From: Aurantimonas marina
GTDB taxonomy: Bacteria; Pseudomonadota; Alphaproteobacteria; Rhizobiales; Rhizobiaceae
DNA: 64,000 bases
Direction of reading: 5' to 3'
Assembly: GCF_017183135.1 (NCBI RefSeq)
Contig: NZ_JADDXW010000001.1
Location: forward strand, 496,001-560,000
Within the stretch, counting starts at the first letter, position 1, and each line of letters opens with the position of its first letter. The notes below the pieces were generated by a model. That model was given only the letters and a program-made list of their open reading frames with translations, did not search any database and was not told the origin of the DNA. Of this stretch, positions 35,035 through 45,575 are shown in pieces. The position numbers and the translations under genes are program-made.

Positions 35035-36315
35035 ATGATCGATTACCAGAGCCAGTTCGAGTCGGCGATCGAAGCGTTGCATGCCGAAAAGCGCTATCGG
35101 GTGTTTGCCGATCTCGAACGGATCGCCGGGCAATTCCCGAAGGCGCTCTGGCGGCATGACGGCAAGGTTCGCGAGATCACCGTCTGGTGTTCCAACGACT
35201 ATCTCGGGATGGGCCAACATGGCGATGTGATCGCGGCGATGACCGCGACCGTCTCGGCGATGGGCTCCGGCGCCGGCGGCACCCGCAACATCTCCGGCAC
35301 CAACCATCCGCTGGTCGAACTGGAGCGCGAACTGGCGGATCTGCACGGCAAGGAGGCGGCGCTCGTCTTCACCTCCGGCTTCGTCTCCAACGAAGCCTCG
35401 ATCTCGACCATCGCCAAGCTGTTGCCGAACTGCCTGATCTTATCCGACGAGTTGAACCACGCCTCGATGATCGAGGGGGTCCGCAAGGCCGGAACCAAGA
35501 AGCAGGTCTTCCGTCACAATGATCTGGAGCATCTGGAAGAGCTTCTGAAGGCCGCCGACCCGGCACAGCCGAAGCTGATCGTCTTCGAGAGCGTCTATTC
35601 GATGGACGGAGACGTCGCGCCGGTCGAGAAAATCGTCGAACTCGCCGAATACTACAACGCCATGACCTACATCGACGAAGTCCATGCCGTCGGCATGTAT
35701 GGCCCGCGCGGCGGCGGCATCTCCGAGCGCGATGCCATCGCCCAGCGCATCGATGTGATCGAGGGAACCCTGGCCAAGGCCTTCGGCGTCCTCGGTGGCT
35801 ACATTGCCGGCACGAAGGCGGTCATCGACGCCGTGCGTTCCTACGCGCCGGGTTTCATTTTCACCACCGCGCTGCCGCCGGCGCTGGCGGCTGCAGCGAC
35901 CGCCTCGATTCGCCATCTCAAGACATCGCAGACCGAGCGCGACGCCCAGCAACGTCAGGCTGCTCAGGCCAAGAGCGTGCTACGCGGCGCCGACCTGCCG
36001 GTCATGACGTCCGACACGCATATCGTTCCGCTGGCGGTCGGCGATCCCGACCTGTGCAAGAAGGCCAGCGATCATCTGCTGCAGCGGCATGGCATCTACA
36101 TCCAGCCCATCAATTACCCGACAGTGCCGCGCGGTACCGAGCGCCTGCGGATCACCCCGACGCCCCTGCATTCCGACGCTCTGATCGAGACGCTGAAGGA
36201 CGCCCTCGTCGAGACCTGGAATACCGTCGGCATTCCCTTCGCGACCGAGCGGCCGGCCCATGCCGAACGCTCCCGCAAGGTCACCCCCCTGGTCGTCTCG
36301 CAAGCCGGCGGCTGA
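35035..36315 (+). CDS. hemA: 5-aminolevulinate synthase
   Basis: 426 residues. Alpha-oxoamine synthase with CSNDYLGMG (52-60), [16 protein letters not shown] (82-97), [11 protein letters not shown] (138-148), the PLP-aspartate region [10 protein letters not shown] (211-220) and Lys248 in EGTLAKAFG binding PLP. It condenses succinyl-CoA and glycine to 5-aminolevulinate, the first committed step of haem synthesis by the alphaproteobacterial C4 route. The C-terminal extension is somewhat longer than usual. A ribosome site (AAGGAG) stands directly before the ATG, and an FNR/FixK-like box lies upstream. Confidence 0.97.
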   Translation: MIDYQSQFESAIEALHAEKRYRVFADLERIAGQFPKALWRHDGKVREITVWCSNDYLGMGQHGDVIAAMTATVSAMGSGAGGTRNISGTNHPLVELERELADLHGKEAALVFTSGFVSNEASISTIAKLLPNCLILSDELNHASMIEGVRKAGTKKQVFRHNDLEHLEELLKAADPAQPKLIVFESVYSMDGDVAPVEKIVELAEYYNAMTYIDEVHAVGMYGPRGGGISERDAIAQRIDVIEGTLAKAFGVLGGYIAGTKAVIDAVRSYAPGFIFTTALPPALAAAATASIRHLKTSQTERDAQQRQAAQAKSVLRGADLPVMTSDTHIVPLAVGDPDLCKKASDHLLQRHGIYIQPINYPTVPRGTERLRITPTPLHSDALIETLKDALVETWNTVGIPFATERPAHAERSRKVTPLVVSQAGG

Positions 36316-36362
36316 GCCCCGGCGAAAAAAGCTTCGTCCCACCATCGTTGCGGGGTATCTCG

Positions 36363-36740
36363 ATGAAAGTCTCGCTCGATCATTTCCAGGCCATGCTACC
36401 GCGCCCGGCGACCGCCGAATGGCCGGACGGCGTCTTTCATGTCGAGGCGCTGTCCCACGGCACCATGACGCTGGAGATCTTCGCGCCGCGCGGCGAGGAT
36501 CGACAACGGCCGCACGGACAGGATGAACTCTACATCGTCGCATCCGGCCAGTCGGATGTCGTCAGGGACGGTAAGCGCGAGCATGTCAGAGCCGGCGACG
36601 CGCTGTTCGTGCGGGCCGGGACGGAGCATCGCTTCGAGGGCATGTCCGACAACTTCGTCACATGGGTGGTCTTCTGGGGTCCTGAAGGCGGTGAGGAGCC
36701 CGCGCCCTCACCCTCGGTCTTTGCTTCCATCGACGCCTGA
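36363..36740 (+). CDS. cupin-domain protein
   Basis: 125 residues from the ATG at 36363, 47 bases after hemA. A single small beta-barrel shows the two cupin motifs: RPHGQDELYIVASGQSDV (motif 1, one His and one Glu) and GDALFVRAGTEHRFEGM (motif 2, one His). Metal ligands would be the His in PHGQDE, the Glu and the later His in TEHR. Function is unknown; it could be an isomerase, dioxygenase-like or sensor domain. The last 33 bases overlap the tail of the convergent AbrB-family gene. Confidence 0.82.
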   Translation: MKVSLDHFQAMLPRPATAEWPDGVFHVEALSHGTMTLEIFAPRGEDRQRPHGQDELYIVASGQSDVVRDGKREHVRAGDALFVRAGTEHRFEGMSDNFVTWVVFWGPEGGEEPAPSPSVFASIDA

Positions 36741-37820
36741 CAAGCGGTCTTTTTCGTCGATCGGCGGCGCGACCGTGTCGCCCGGTCGCGCGCGGCGCTT
36801 TGCGAGCAGGGGAACCATCATCGCGATGCTGACGAATCGCACGACATGATGGGCCGCAACGTAGGCGGGATCGACGTCGAACTGGAATGCCAGCACGGTC
36901 AGCGCCTCCAGAGCGCCAGGCGCATAGGCGAGCGCGACCTTCCCAAAGCCGATTCCAAGCGCCACCACGGCCACGGCCGCCGCGGCGGCCGATACGATAA
37001 GGCCGATTGCGAAGGAGCCGATCGCGGCCGGAAGCAGCCGCGAAAACGCCGTGATATTGATCCCCTTGAGCCGGGAACCGATCAGCGTGCCAAGAAGAAC
37101 GAGGCTCGGGATCGCGAGCACCGGTGGAATCGCCACCGTCGAGACGCCGCCGACGTGCAACGCCCCGCTACCGATCAGGGCGCCCAGCATCATCCCGCCG
37201 GGCAGCCGGATCAGATGACCGGCGAACGCGACCAGTGCGCATAGGCCGAAGAGCAAGGCGTAGTCGGCGAGAGTTCCGTCCGTTCCGCGCGTCATTGCGA
37301 CCACGTCGGTGCCGCCTTCCAGCCAGGCGAGAATCGGCGTCAGGGCACCGATCAGAAAGAGCAGCCGGACGCTCTGGACGATGGTGATCCGGGTTAGATC
37401 GGCCCGGGTTTCGGACGCGGCGGCCAGCACGAAGGACAGCGCGCCGGGAAGCGAGGCGAACAGCGCGGTGTCCTTATCCCAGCGCAGCATGCGATGCAGG
37501 AAGGCGTGGGTCAGCACGATGACGACCCCGACGCCGAGCATCTGCACGGCGAAGGACAGCGGCCAGATGGCGATCTGCTCCAGCACGTCCGGCGTCACCC
37601 CGGAACCGGCCTGGACGCCGAGAACGAAGAACGCCAGTGTGCGCAATAACTGCGGCAGTTCCGTATCGAGCCCGGCGATGCTCGCCGCCGACACCGCGAG
37701 CACCGGTCCCAGCAGCCAGGCGACCGGCAGACCGAGCGCCGAGGCGGCAAGGCCGCCGAGCCCGGCGAGGGCGAGCGTTGCGAAGCGATGTGAGAGGGTG
37801 CGACCGTCGACGGCTCTCAC
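36708..37820 (-). CDS. AbrB-family membrane protein (Gneg_AbrB_dup type)
   Basis: 370 residues from a GTG that overlaps the stop of the upstream aminotransferase gene (GTGA). Roughly ten hydrophobic segments are arranged as two repeats of a unit with conserved PGALSFVLAAASETRADLTRI in the first and GFGKVALAYAPGALEALTV in the second. This is the AbrB-type transporter family often mislabelled ammonia monooxygenase. It may export a small organic compound related to the aminotransferase product; that is inferred from coupling. The 3' end overlaps the convergent cupin gene by 33 bases. Confidence 0.85.
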   Translation of the reverse strand: MRAVDGRTLSHRFATLALAGLGGLAASALGLPVAWLLGPVLAVSAASIAGLDTELPQLLRTLAFFVLGVQAGSGVTPDVLEQIAIWPLSFAVQMLGVGVVIVLTHAFLHRMLRWDKDTALFASLPGALSFVLAAASETRADLTRITIVQSVRLLFLIGALTPILAWLEGGTDVVAMTRGTDGTLADYALLFGLCALVAFAGHLIRLPGGMMLGALIGSGALHVGGVSTVAIPPVLAIPSLVLLGTLIGSRLKGINITAFSRLLPAAIGSFAIGLIVSAAAAAVAVVALGIGFGKVALAYAPGALEALTVLAFQFDVDPAYVAAHHVVRFVSIAMMVPLLAKRRARPGDTVAPPIDEKDRLSGVDGSKDRG

Positions 37821-38986
37821 GCCGCCCGGCCGATCCAGTCGACGAGACGATCGGCGGCGGCTTCCACCTCGTCCAGCCGGCGATGGAAGCAGGCTCTGAG
37901 AAACCGATGGCCGGATTGGCCGAAGGCGGTGCCGGGCGCGAGTACCACCCCGGCCTCGTCGACGATGCGAAAGGCCGCGGCCTTGGTGTCGTCGACACCG
38001 TCGATGGCGAAAAACTGGTAGAACGCGCCGTCGGGCGGTGTCAGCGCCACGCGGTTGGTCGCCTGGAGCCGTGAAGCAAAGATCTCCCGCGCTTCCCCGG
38101 CACGCGCGATCTGGCTTTCCACGAACGCCTCACCTCGTTCCAGCGCCGCGATCGCCCCCCGCTGCATGAAGGCCGCGACGCCCGAGGTCGAATATTGAAT
38201 GAGGTTTTCGATGATGTCGCCAAAGGCGGCGTTGGTCTCGATCCAGCCGACCCGCCAGCCGGTCATCGCCCAGTTCTTTGAGAAGGAATTGACGAAGACG
38301 ATCCGATCGTCCTCCTCCATCACATCGTGAAACGATGGCGCCCGTCCGCCGGAATAGTAGAAGCGGCTATAGATCTCGTCGGCGATGATGAAGATTCCGG
38401 CATCACGGGCGATTTCCAGGATGGCGCGCAATGTCGCCTCGTCGGCCGTCCAGCCGGTCGGGTTGGCCGGCGTATTGACGAACACTGCCCGGGTCTTTGG
38501 GCCGATCGCATCCTTGAATTTCTGCAGATCCAAGTGCCAGCCCGTCTCGCTCCAGTCGAGCGCGACCTCGCGTGCGACCGCGCCTTGAAGTTCGGCGGCC
38601 GCCGCAAAATTCGGCCAGGCCGGACCGATGAAGACGACCTCGTCGCCGGCGCCGGCGAGCGCCGCCAGCGTGATCTGGATCGCCTGCATACCCGAGCCGG
38701 TCACGAAGAAGCGCTCCGGCGAGGACGGCCGTCCGTAGAGCCGCGCCGTGTAGTCGGCGAGCGCCTGGCGCAATTCCGGCAACCCGCGCTGCCAGGTATA
38801 GAAGGTCTCGCCAGCCATCAGGCTCGCCGACGCGGCCGCGCAGATGAAATCCGGCGTCGCGAGATCGCCCTCGCCGGCCCACATCGGGATCAGCCCCTCA
38901 CGCTCCCGCGCATAGTTGATCACGGCAACGATGCCGCTTTCGGGTGCCGTGACCGCTTCGCGGCGCAATTGCGTGAGATCGATCAT
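37817..38986 (-). CDS. class I/II PLP-dependent aminotransferase
   Basis: 389 residues from the ATG at 38986; the longer frame lies upstream without a ribosome site. Fold type I features are SGMQAIQITLAALAG, the FVNTPANPTGWTADE loop, the IIADEIYSRFYY segment and Lys237 in NSFSKNWAMTGWR, the Schiff-base residue, with a following conserved Arg in FLRACFHR. It is of the aspartate aminotransferase / MalY-PatB type by pattern; the amino donor is not known. It overlaps and probably co-operates with the AbrB-family membrane protein. Confidence 0.9.
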   Translation of the reverse strand: MIDLTQLRREAVTAPESGIVAVINYAREREGLIPMWAGEGDLATPDFICAAASASLMAGETFYTWQRGLPELRQALADYTARLYGRPSSPERFFVTGSGMQAIQITLAALAGAGDEVVFIGPAWPNFAAAAELQGAVAREVALDWSETGWHLDLQKFKDAIGPKTRAVFVNTPANPTGWTADEATLRAILEIARDAGIFIIADEIYSRFYYSGGRAPSFHDVMEEDDRIVFVNSFSKNWAMTGWRVGWIETNAAFGDIIENLIQYSTSGVAAFMQRGAIAALERGEAFVESQIARAGEAREIFASRLQATNRVALTPPDGAFYQFFAIDGVDDTKAAAFRIVDEAGVVLAPGTAFGQSGHRFLRACFHRRLDEVEAAADRLVDWIGRAA

Positions 38987-39101
38987 ACCTGGGCCTTCCA
39001 GCAAGGGGGATCGCGGCTCGAAAAGCCCGCGGATTTCGCCATCGCCCCTCACGCGCGCCGCGTCAATCCCTTCGCACCGCTTATGGATGTTTGTACCGGT
39101 C

Positions 39102-39539
39102 TCAGGCGCGCGGCGCCCTGTCGGTAGCGACCGCCATCAGGTCGCGGATCTCCTCGAGCAGCTTTTCCTGGCGCGGCACCTTGGAGACTTCGACAGGCTT
39201 GGCCTCTTCCTTGCGCTGCATCCGGTTCATGCCCTTGACCACGAGAAACAGGATGAAGGCGACGATCAGGAAGTTGATCGTCAGCGTCACGAACTTGCCA
39301 TAGGCGAAGACCGGACCCTGTTCGCGGGCGGCCTCAAGGCTTGTCGCGGTCACGACCGAGGACAGCGCGACGAACTTGTTGGTGAAATCGACGCCGCCCG
39401 TGATGACCGCGACAAGCGGCATGAACAGGTCGCTGACAAGCGAGTTGACAAGGCCGGAGAACGCCGCCCCGATGATGATGCCGATCGCCAGATCGACCAT
39501 GTTGCCCTTGAGGGCGAATTCCTTGAATTCCTGAAGCAT
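39102..39539 (-). CDS. mscL: large-conductance mechanosensitive channel MscL
   Basis: 145 residues from the ATG at 39539, chosen because [20 protein letters not shown] is the classic MscL N-terminus; longer frames are non-conserved. The two transmembrane helices lie at about residues 14-42 and 70-100, and the periplasmic loop includes [10 protein letters not shown]. The C-terminal helix has the Lys/Glu-rich bundle ending [11 protein letters not shown]. It opens under membrane tension to release solutes in hypo-osmotic shock. A stand-alone gene. Confidence 0.95.
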   Translation of the reverse strand: MLQEFKEFALKGNMVDLAIGIIIGAAFSGLVNSLVSDLFMPLVAVITGGVDFTNKFVALSSVVTATSLEAAREQGPVFAYGKFVTLTINFLIVAFILFLVVKGMNRMQRKEEAKPVEVSKVPRQEKLLEEIRDLMAVATDRAPRA

Positions 39540-39713
39540 TATCTGTCCTGATATCGAACGCGCCGGATTCGCGTAAAGGCGCGCGATCATACAAAGTCGT
39601 CGGCGCGACACAATCGGGCTGGCTTGCGGCGATCTCGCCGCGAACTGGACTTGCGGCGGTGCCGGTGGTTCTGTTTCCCGACCGACGCATTGGCGTGTCG
39701 CGGGAGGTCCGAT

Positions 39714-42700
39714 TTGAACAGCGGCATCATCGTCGTTACGGCGATCGCCTATCTGCTATTGCTGTTCGCCGTCGCCTGGTGGGGCGACCGGCGTGCCGCG
39801 GACGGCCAAGCAAGCGCAAGCCGGCCAGGCGTCTATGCGCTGAGTCTCGCCGTCTATTGCACCTCCTGGACATTTTTCGGATCGGTCGGTGTCGCCGCAC
39901 GGGACGGCTTGTCCTTCCTGGCGATCTATCTCGGACCGATCCTTGTGTTTCTGCTCGCGCCGACCTTCATTGAGCGGCTGATCCGTCACGCCAAGGCCGA
40001 ACGGATCACCACCGTCGCCGACTTCATCGGCTCGCGCTACGGCAAGAGCCCGTCGGTCGCGGCCTTGGCGACGCTGATCGCCATCATTGGCACGGTCCCC
40101 TATATTGCGCTGCAGCTCAAGGCGATCTCGACCAGCGTCGCCGCTCTGGTCGCCCACTACCGCGCGACCCCGGAGATGCCACCGCTGTTCAGCGATCTTG
40201 CGCTACTGGTCGCGACCGTTCTCGGTGTCTTCGCGATCCTCTTCGGCACCCGCCATGCCGATGCCACCGAGCATCAGGACGGCCTTGTGCTCGCCGTCGC
40301 GATGGAATCGATCGTCAAGCTCGCGGCGTTTCTGGCGATCGGAATCTGGGCCACCTTCGTGCTGTTCGAGCCGGGGGAACTCTGGCGCGCCGCACTGGCC
40401 AATCCGGCCGTAACCAGCGCCTTCAGCTCCGAATTCGGCGGACGCTTCCTCGCCTCGCTGGGCCTCAGCGCATTGGCCATCCTGCTCCTGCCACGCCAGT
40501 TCCATATGACGGTGGTGGAAAACCGCACGCGCGACGAAATCCGCCGCGCCCGGTGGCTGTTTCCGCTCTACCTCGTTCTGATCAACATTTTCGTCGCACC
40601 GATCGCCGCCGCCGGTCTGATCAAGCTCGGCGGCACGGTCGACGCCGATCTCTACGTCCTCTCGCTGCCCCTGTCGCAGGGGCAGGACGGACTGTCGCTC
40701 GTCGCCTTCATCGGCGGGCTTTCAGCGGCGACGGCCATGGTCATCGTCGCCAGTGTCGCGCTTTCCATCATGATTTCGAACGATCTCGTTCTACCTTGGC
40801 TGCTCAAGCGTCGCGGCCCCGGCATCGACACTCGCCAGGACGAAACCCGGCTGATCCTCAACGTGCGCCGCTCGGCGATTCTGGTCGTGGTGTTTCTGGG
40901 ATACGGCTATTACCGCTTTGCCGGCACCGGAAGCGGCCTCGCCTCGATCGGGCTCCTGTCCTTCGCCGCCATCGCGCAGCTCGCACCAGCCTTCCTGGCT
41001 GGCCTGTTCTGGAAGGGCGCGAACGCCCGCGGCGCGATGGCCGGGCTGACTGCCGGCATCCTGGTCTGGGCCTATACGCTGCTCCTGCCGGCGATCCAGG
41101 GGCCGACGGTGACCGGGTCTCTGGCGGCGGCGACCGCAGCCACGCCGGACATCGATCCTCTGCTCTTCGGTGTTCTCGCCAGCCTGCTCGCCAACACCGC
41201 CTGCCTTGTTCTCGGCTCGCTCAGTCGCCGGGCAACACCGCTGGAGCGCATCCAGGCTGCGACCTTCGCGGCGCAGGACGGCGGACCGGCCGCCGGCCTG
41301 CGCCGCACCCGCGCCGGCGTGACAGTCGGCGAACTGACGGCGACCATCGCCCGCTATCTCGGCGCCGAGCGCACCGAACGATCGCTGGCGCGCTTCGCCG
41401 AAGAAGAAGGGCGGACCCTCGACGCCGACGCGACCGCCGACAGCGCAACGGTCCGTTTTTCCGAACAGCTTCTCGCCTCGGCGATCGGTTCGGCATCGTC
41501 CCGCCTCGTCCTTTCGCTGCTGTTCCAGCGGCACGCCGATTCGAGCCGTTCGGCGCTTCGGCTGCTCGACGATGCCTCCGAGGCGCTGCAATACAATCGC
41601 GATCTCCTGCGGATCGCGCTCGATCAGGTCGATCAGGGGCTGGCAATCTTCGATACCGATTACCGGCTCACTTTCTGGAACCGCCAGTTCCGCGATCTTG
41701 TCGGCCTGTCGCCGGAATTCGGTCAGATCGGCACCCCCCTCACCGTCGTTCTCGACGAACTGCTCGGCGCCGGTGAGATTGACGAGGAGGAATACCAAAG
41801 GAGCTTCGAGAGCCTCACCCACCCGCCCGCGCTTCGCCAGATCGGCCTGCAGCGCTCGGGCCGGGTTCTGGAATTTCGCGCCAACAGGATGCCGGAGGGC
41901 GGCCTGGTGGCCACCGTCTCCGACATGACGGAGCGGGTAAGGCGTGCTGCGGCATTGCGTGAGATGAACGAGAACCTCGAGGAGCGGGTCCGTGTGCGCA
42001 CCGGCGAACTCGTCACCGCCAACGAGGAACTCGCCAAGGCGCGCCAAGCGGCCGACGCGGCCAATCTCGGCAAGACGCGGTTTCTCGCCGCCGCCGGCCA
42101 TGACATTCTGCAGCCGCTCAACGCCGCTCGGCTTTACGCGGCCGCTCTGCAGGAACGCCAGCGCAGCAGCACCGGTCGGGAAATCACGACCAATATCAGC
42201 TCCTCGCTGGAGGCCGTCGAGGCGATCATCGGCGCTGTTCTCGACATTTCGCGCCTTGAGGCCGGCGGAATGCAGGCCAAGGTCGAGGACTTCCCGCTGG
42301 ACCGGCTGCTGCGCCAGATCGAGACCGACATGCGGCCGCTCGTCGATGAAAAAGCCATTGTACTGCGCTTCGTGCGCACCAGCGCCGCCGTCCGTTCGGA
42401 CCGCAACCTGCTCCGAAGGCTGATCCAGAACCTCGTCTCGAACGCCATCAAATACACACGGGCGGGCAAGGTCGTCGTCGGGGTTCGGCATCGGGTCGGC
42501 GGCAGCATCGATATCGAGATCGCCGACAGCGGCATCGGGATCCCGGCCGACAAGCTGGAAACGATCTATCAAGAGTTCGTGCGGCTGGATGAAGGAAGCC
42601 GGACCGCACGCGGACTCGGCCTCGGCCTGTCCATCGTCGACCGCATCGCGCGGGTGCTCGACCATCCGGTCGAGGCGACCTCGGAACATGGACGGGGAAC

Positions 42701-43175
42701 CCGCTTCCGCATCACCCTGCCGGTCGCCGAGGCCAAGCCCGTGCTGCTGACGGAAACGCCGTTGCTGCCGGCGCGGTCCGGTTTGGCACTCACCGGCACG
42801 CGGGTGCTGTGTATCGACAACGAGGTCGCTATCCGGGAAGGAATGCGGGTCCTCCTCACCGGTTGGGGTTGCGAGGTCGAAGCCTTCGGCTCGGCGGATG
42901 AGGCTGTCGACATGCTTGCGAAGAGCTGCATCCTCCCGGATATCGCCCTCGTCGACTACCATCTCGATGACGGCAATGGGCTCGACGCCATCGGCCTGCT
43001 GCGCGCGACGCTCGATCCTCAGCTTCCGGTGATCCTCGTCACCGCGGACCGGTCGCCGGACTTGCGCGAACAGGCCCTCGCCATGGACGTCGATGTGCTG
43101 ACGAAGCCGCTAAAGCCTGCCTCCCTGCGGGCCGCGATGGGCCGCAAGAGCAGCCGCCGCGAGGCGGCCGAATAG
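39714..43175 (+). CDS. SLC5-type transporter-fused hybrid histidine kinase (CrbS/MxtR-like)
   Basis: 1153 residues from a TTG start at 39714 that has GGGAGG six bases upstream; the frame is open 90 bases further but with non-coding character. The N-terminal half is a sodium/solute symporter-like module of about 12 helices (SLC5/SSS), with a linker region near 560-650 of the STAC type. A PAS domain follows ([21 protein letters not shown]), then HisKA with His796 in [16 protein letters not shown], HATPase_c ([10 protein letters not shown]) and a C-terminal receiver with Asp1081 in LVDYHLDDG. The family regulates acetate and short-chain acid use through a LuxR regulator; here the regulator gene lies convergent, 30 bases away. 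Confidence 0.9.
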   Translation: MNSGIIVVTAIAYLLLLFAVAWWGDRRAADGQASASRPGVYALSLAVYCTSWTFFGSVGVAARDGLSFLAIYLGPILVFLLAPTFIERLIRHAKAERITTVADFIGSRYGKSPSVAALATLIAIIGTVPYIALQLKAISTSVAALVAHYRATPEMPPLFSDLALLVATVLGVFAILFGTRHADATEHQDGLVLAVAMESIVKLAAFLAIGIWATFVLFEPGELWRAALANPAVTSAFSSEFGGRFLASLGLSALAILLLPRQFHMTVVENRTRDEIRRARWLFPLYLVLINIFVAPIAAAGLIKLGGTVDADLYVLSLPLSQGQDGLSLVAFIGGLSAATAMVIVASVALSIMISNDLVLPWLLKRRGPGIDTRQDETRLILNVRRSAILVVVFLGYGYYRFAGTGSGLASIGLLSFAAIAQLAPAFLAGLFWKGANARGAMAGLTAGILVWAYTLLLPAIQGPTVTGSLAAATAATPDIDPLLFGVLASLLANTACLVLGSLSRRATPLERIQAATFAAQDGGPAAGLRRTRAGVTVGELTATIARYLGAERTERSLARFAEEEGRTLDADATADSATVRFSEQLLASAIGSASSRLVLSLLFQRHADSSRSALRLLDDASEALQYNRDLLRIALDQVDQGLAIFDTDYRLTFWNRQFRDLVGLSPEFGQIGTPLTVVLDELLGAGEIDEEEYQRSFESLTHPPALRQIGLQRSGRVLEFRANRMPEGGLVATVSDMTERVRRAAALREMNENLEERVRVRTGELVTANEELAKARQAADAANLGKTRFLAAAGHDILQPLNAARLYAAALQERQRSSTGREITTNISSSLEAVEAIIGAVLDISRLEAGGMQAKVEDFPLDRLLRQIETDMRPLVDEKAIVLRFVRTSAAVRSDRNLLRRLIQNLVSNAIKYTRAGKVVVGVRHRVGGSIDIEIADSGIGIPADKLETIYQEFVRLDEGSRTARGLGLGLSIVDRIARVLDHPVEATSEHGRGTRFRITLPVAEAKPVLLTETPLLPARSGLALTGTRVLCIDNEVAIREGMRVLLTGWGCEVEAFGSADEAVDMLAKSCILPDIALVDYHLDDGNGLDAIGLLRATLDPQLPVILVTADRSPDLREQALAMDVDVLTKPLKPASLRAAMGRKSSRREAAE

Positions 43176-43205
43176 GCCAAGCCCATCGCCGGGCCCCCCG
43201 TGCTC

Positions 43206-43862
43206 TCAGGCCGCGAAGCCGCTCTCCAGATCGATGCCGAGCTTGGAGAGGCGGATCACCGCCTGCGTACGGCTGTCGACGCCGAGCTTCAAGAGCACGG
43301 CCGAGACATGCGCCTTGATCGTCGCCTCCGAGATTCCGAGTTCATAGGCGATCTGCTTGTTGAGGAGGCCCCGACCGAGCATGGTCAGCACCCGCGTCTG
43401 CTGCGGCGTCAGCGTCCGGATGCGCCGGATCAACTGCGTCACCTCCGGGTCGCGCTCGGCGTCCAGTGAAACGTCCGGCGGCAAAAAGACCTCTCCGGCG
43501 AGAAGCGAAAGGATCGCCTGACGGATCGTGTCCAAGCTCGACGATTTCGGGATGAACCCCGATGCGCCGAGATCGAGGGCCCGCGCCACGATTGGCGCGT
43601 CTTCGCTGCCGGAGACGATCGCGATCGGAACCGAGGGATGATCGGCCCTGAGCAGTGCCAGACCGGACAGCCCGCTAGTGCCTGGCATGTTGAGATCGAG
43701 CAGCATGAGATCGGCGTCCGTGTTGGCCGCGAGCGCCGCCGCAGCCTGGTCGAAATCCGCCGCTTCGACGATCTCCGCCGGCTCGGGCAGCGACGTCAGG
43801 ATTGCCCGCAGGGCGCCGCGAAACAGGGGATGGTCGTCGGCCACGATGAAGACATGGCTCAT
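43206..43862 (-). CDS. LuxR-family response regulator (CrbR/ErdR-like)
   Basis: 218 residues from the ATG at 43862 (GGGAGG upstream); the longer frame is intergenic. Receiver domain with Asp9/Asp10, Asp56 (LMLLDLNMP) and Lys near 106 in GFIPKSSSL; LuxR helix-turn-helix at about 148-205 (LTPQQTRVLTMLGRGLLNKQIA). It probably receives phosphate from the convergent SLC5-type kinase, as in CrbS/CrbR and MxtR/ErdR systems, which activate acetyl-CoA synthetase. No acs gene is in the window, so target genes are outside it. Confidence 0.88.
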   Translation of the reverse strand: MSHVFIVADDHPLFRGALRAILTSLPEPAEIVEAADFDQAAAALAANTDADLMLLDLNMPGTSGLSGLALLRADHPSVPIAIVSGSEDAPIVARALDLGASGFIPKSSSLDTIRQAILSLLAGEVFLPPDVSLDAERDPEVTQLIRRIRTLTPQQTRVLTMLGRGLLNKQIAYELGISEATIKAHVSAVLLKLGVDSRTQAVIRLSKLGIDLESGFAA

Positions 43863-44023
43863 ATCCGTTGTTCCTCCCATCGTATCCCGGTGCCGCCGCG
43901 ACCATGCGGCGGCCGGTCCTCCCGGCCGTTGAGGCAACATGCGCCACACTCCACACGGTGACGGCTGCATGTCGTTCCGACGTTCTTGACCGCCTTACGG
44001 TCCAGGATCAAGGCCAACCGCGA

Positions 44024-44458
44024 TCAGGAGCCGATTCGATCCAGACTTCCGGCGAAATGGAGGACGATTTCGCGCGAGTGCGGCCGCGCGCGATGTTCGA
44101 CGACGTAGATGCCCTGCCAGGTCCCGAGCATCATGCGTCCCGCCGAGACAGGCACCGCGAGGCTGGTCGCCGTCAGTGCCGATTTGATGTGGGCGGGCAT
44201 GTCGTCGGGCCCTTCCATCGTGTGCGCATAGGGCGCGTCCTCGGGCGCCAGTCGATCGAGCGCGCCGAGGAGATCGTGCTGGACGTCGGGATCGGCATTC
44301 TCCTGGATCGTCAGAGACGCGGAGGTATGCCGGATGAACAGCGTGAGGAGGCCGTCGCGGACTCCCGCCGCGGCGAGACGCTCGGCGATCTGGTGACTGA
44401 TCTCGACCATCGACCGGCCGGGCGTCGCAATACTCAAGGTTTCGATATGTTGGCGCAT
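44024..44458 (-). CDS. YjbQ family protein
   Basis: 144 residues from the ATG at 44458. It contains the conserved RHTSASLTIQENADPDVQHD region and HTMEGPDDMPAHIKSALTATS, with LGTWQGIYVVEHR near the end. YjbQ proteins are small beta-sandwich enzymes with a conserved His cluster; some are annotated as secondary thiamine-phosphate synthases because they complement thiE mutants. Their physiological role is unclear. It is divergent from the hydrolase gene, with about 106 bases between them. Confidence 0.9.
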   Translation of the reverse strand: MRQHIETLSIATPGRSMVEISHQIAERLAAAGVRDGLLTLFIRHTSASLTIQENADPDVQHDLLGALDRLAPEDAPYAHTMEGPDDMPAHIKSALTATSLAVPVSAGRMMLGTWQGIYVVEHRARPHSREIVLHFAGSLDRIGS

Positions 44459-44564
44459 AGCGGGTTCCCTGCATTCCACGTCGGTTCGATCGCACCGGCC
44501 ATCTCGACCCTACAACCCTCCGTCCCGCGTCCTACCTTCTTTCCCCGGCAACAGGGAAACGGCA

Positions 44565-45563
44565 ATGACACAAGCACGCGTGACGATCGATCCAACGGTT
44601 TTCGACCCGGACGAGATGGATCCGGAGCTCGTCGAATTGAACGACAGAATCATCGCTGAACAGAAGATCCTGCCCAGTCCCTGGTCGATGCCGATCGAGC
44701 GGGTTCGGGAGCTGCGCAAGGAAGGGCGCGGCGTGTTCCCTTCTGCCCCGAAAGATAAAGCCGCCGAGACGATCATCCATATCGGCGGCGCCGGACGCGA
44801 GATTGCGGTTCGGGTGCTCAGGCCAGCGGACGGTGCGACGCGCGGCACTTTTCTGCACATTCACGGCGGCGGCTGGGTCTTCGGCGGATCGGAGGAGGCC
44901 GACCCACGGCTGCGGCGACTCGCCGACAACACCGGGCTCACCGTTGCTTCGGTCGAATACCGGCTGGCGCCGGAAGATCCCTTCCCGGCCGCATTGCATG
45001 ACTGCGCCGATATCGCGCTGGCGCTGGCGAACGGACATCTGGCCGATCTGCCGCGCGGCTTCCTGGCGATCGGTGGTGAATCGGCTGGCGCGCACCTCTC
45101 GGTGCTGACGCTGCTCCGGTTGCGCGACGAATACCAGATGACGCCGTTCAAGGCGGTCAATCTCGTCGCCGGCTGCTACGATCTGTCGCTGACGCCGAGC
45201 GTGCGCAATTTCGGCGATGAGCGCCTCATCCTCAACACCGACGACGTGAAGGAGTTCGTCCTTCGTTTCGTGCCGGAAAGCTACTCCCTCAAGGACCCGG
45301 CGGTCTCGCCGCTCTACGCCGATTTGAAAGGCTTGCCGCCCGCTCTGTTCAGTTGCGGAACCCGCGATCTCCTCATCGACGACACGCTGTTCATGGCGGC
45401 GCGCTGGATTTCTAGCGGCATCGAGGCAGAACTGGCGCTGACCAATGGCGGAGCGCATGTATTCCAGGCCTTTCCGACCAAGGCGACAGAGCGCTCGCTC
45501 GACGAGATGGAGGACTTTCTCAAGCGGCGGATGGAATTTCCGGTCTTCGACATCCCGACCTAA
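44565..45563 (+). CDS. alpha/beta hydrolase of the HSL (hormone-sensitive lipase) type
   Basis: 332 residues, no signal peptide. The oxyanion motif HGGGWVFGG starts at residue 100 and the nucleophile Ser173 is in GGESAGAHLS. Acidic and His partners lie in FSCGTRDLLIDD and in NGGAHVFQAFP. These are the features of bacterial HSL-family carboxylesterases. It hydrolyses short acyl esters; a specific substrate is not evident. It converges with the small secreted protein gene at 45576-46016. Confidence 0.92.
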   Translation: MTQARVTIDPTVFDPDEMDPELVELNDRIIAEQKILPSPWSMPIERVRELRKEGRGVFPSAPKDKAAETIIHIGGAGREIAVRVLRPADGATRGTFLHIHGGGWVFGGSEEADPRLRRLADNTGLTVASVEYRLAPEDPFPAALHDCADIALALANGHLADLPRGFLAIGGESAGAHLSVLTLLRLRDEYQMTPFKAVNLVAGCYDLSLTPSVRNFGDERLILNTDDVKEFVLRFVPESYSLKDPAVSPLYADLKGLPPALFSCGTRDLLIDDTLFMAARWISSGIEAELALTNGGAHVFQAFPTKATERSLDEMEDFLKRRMEFPVFDIPT

Positions 45564-45575
45564 TCTGAAGGGCGA

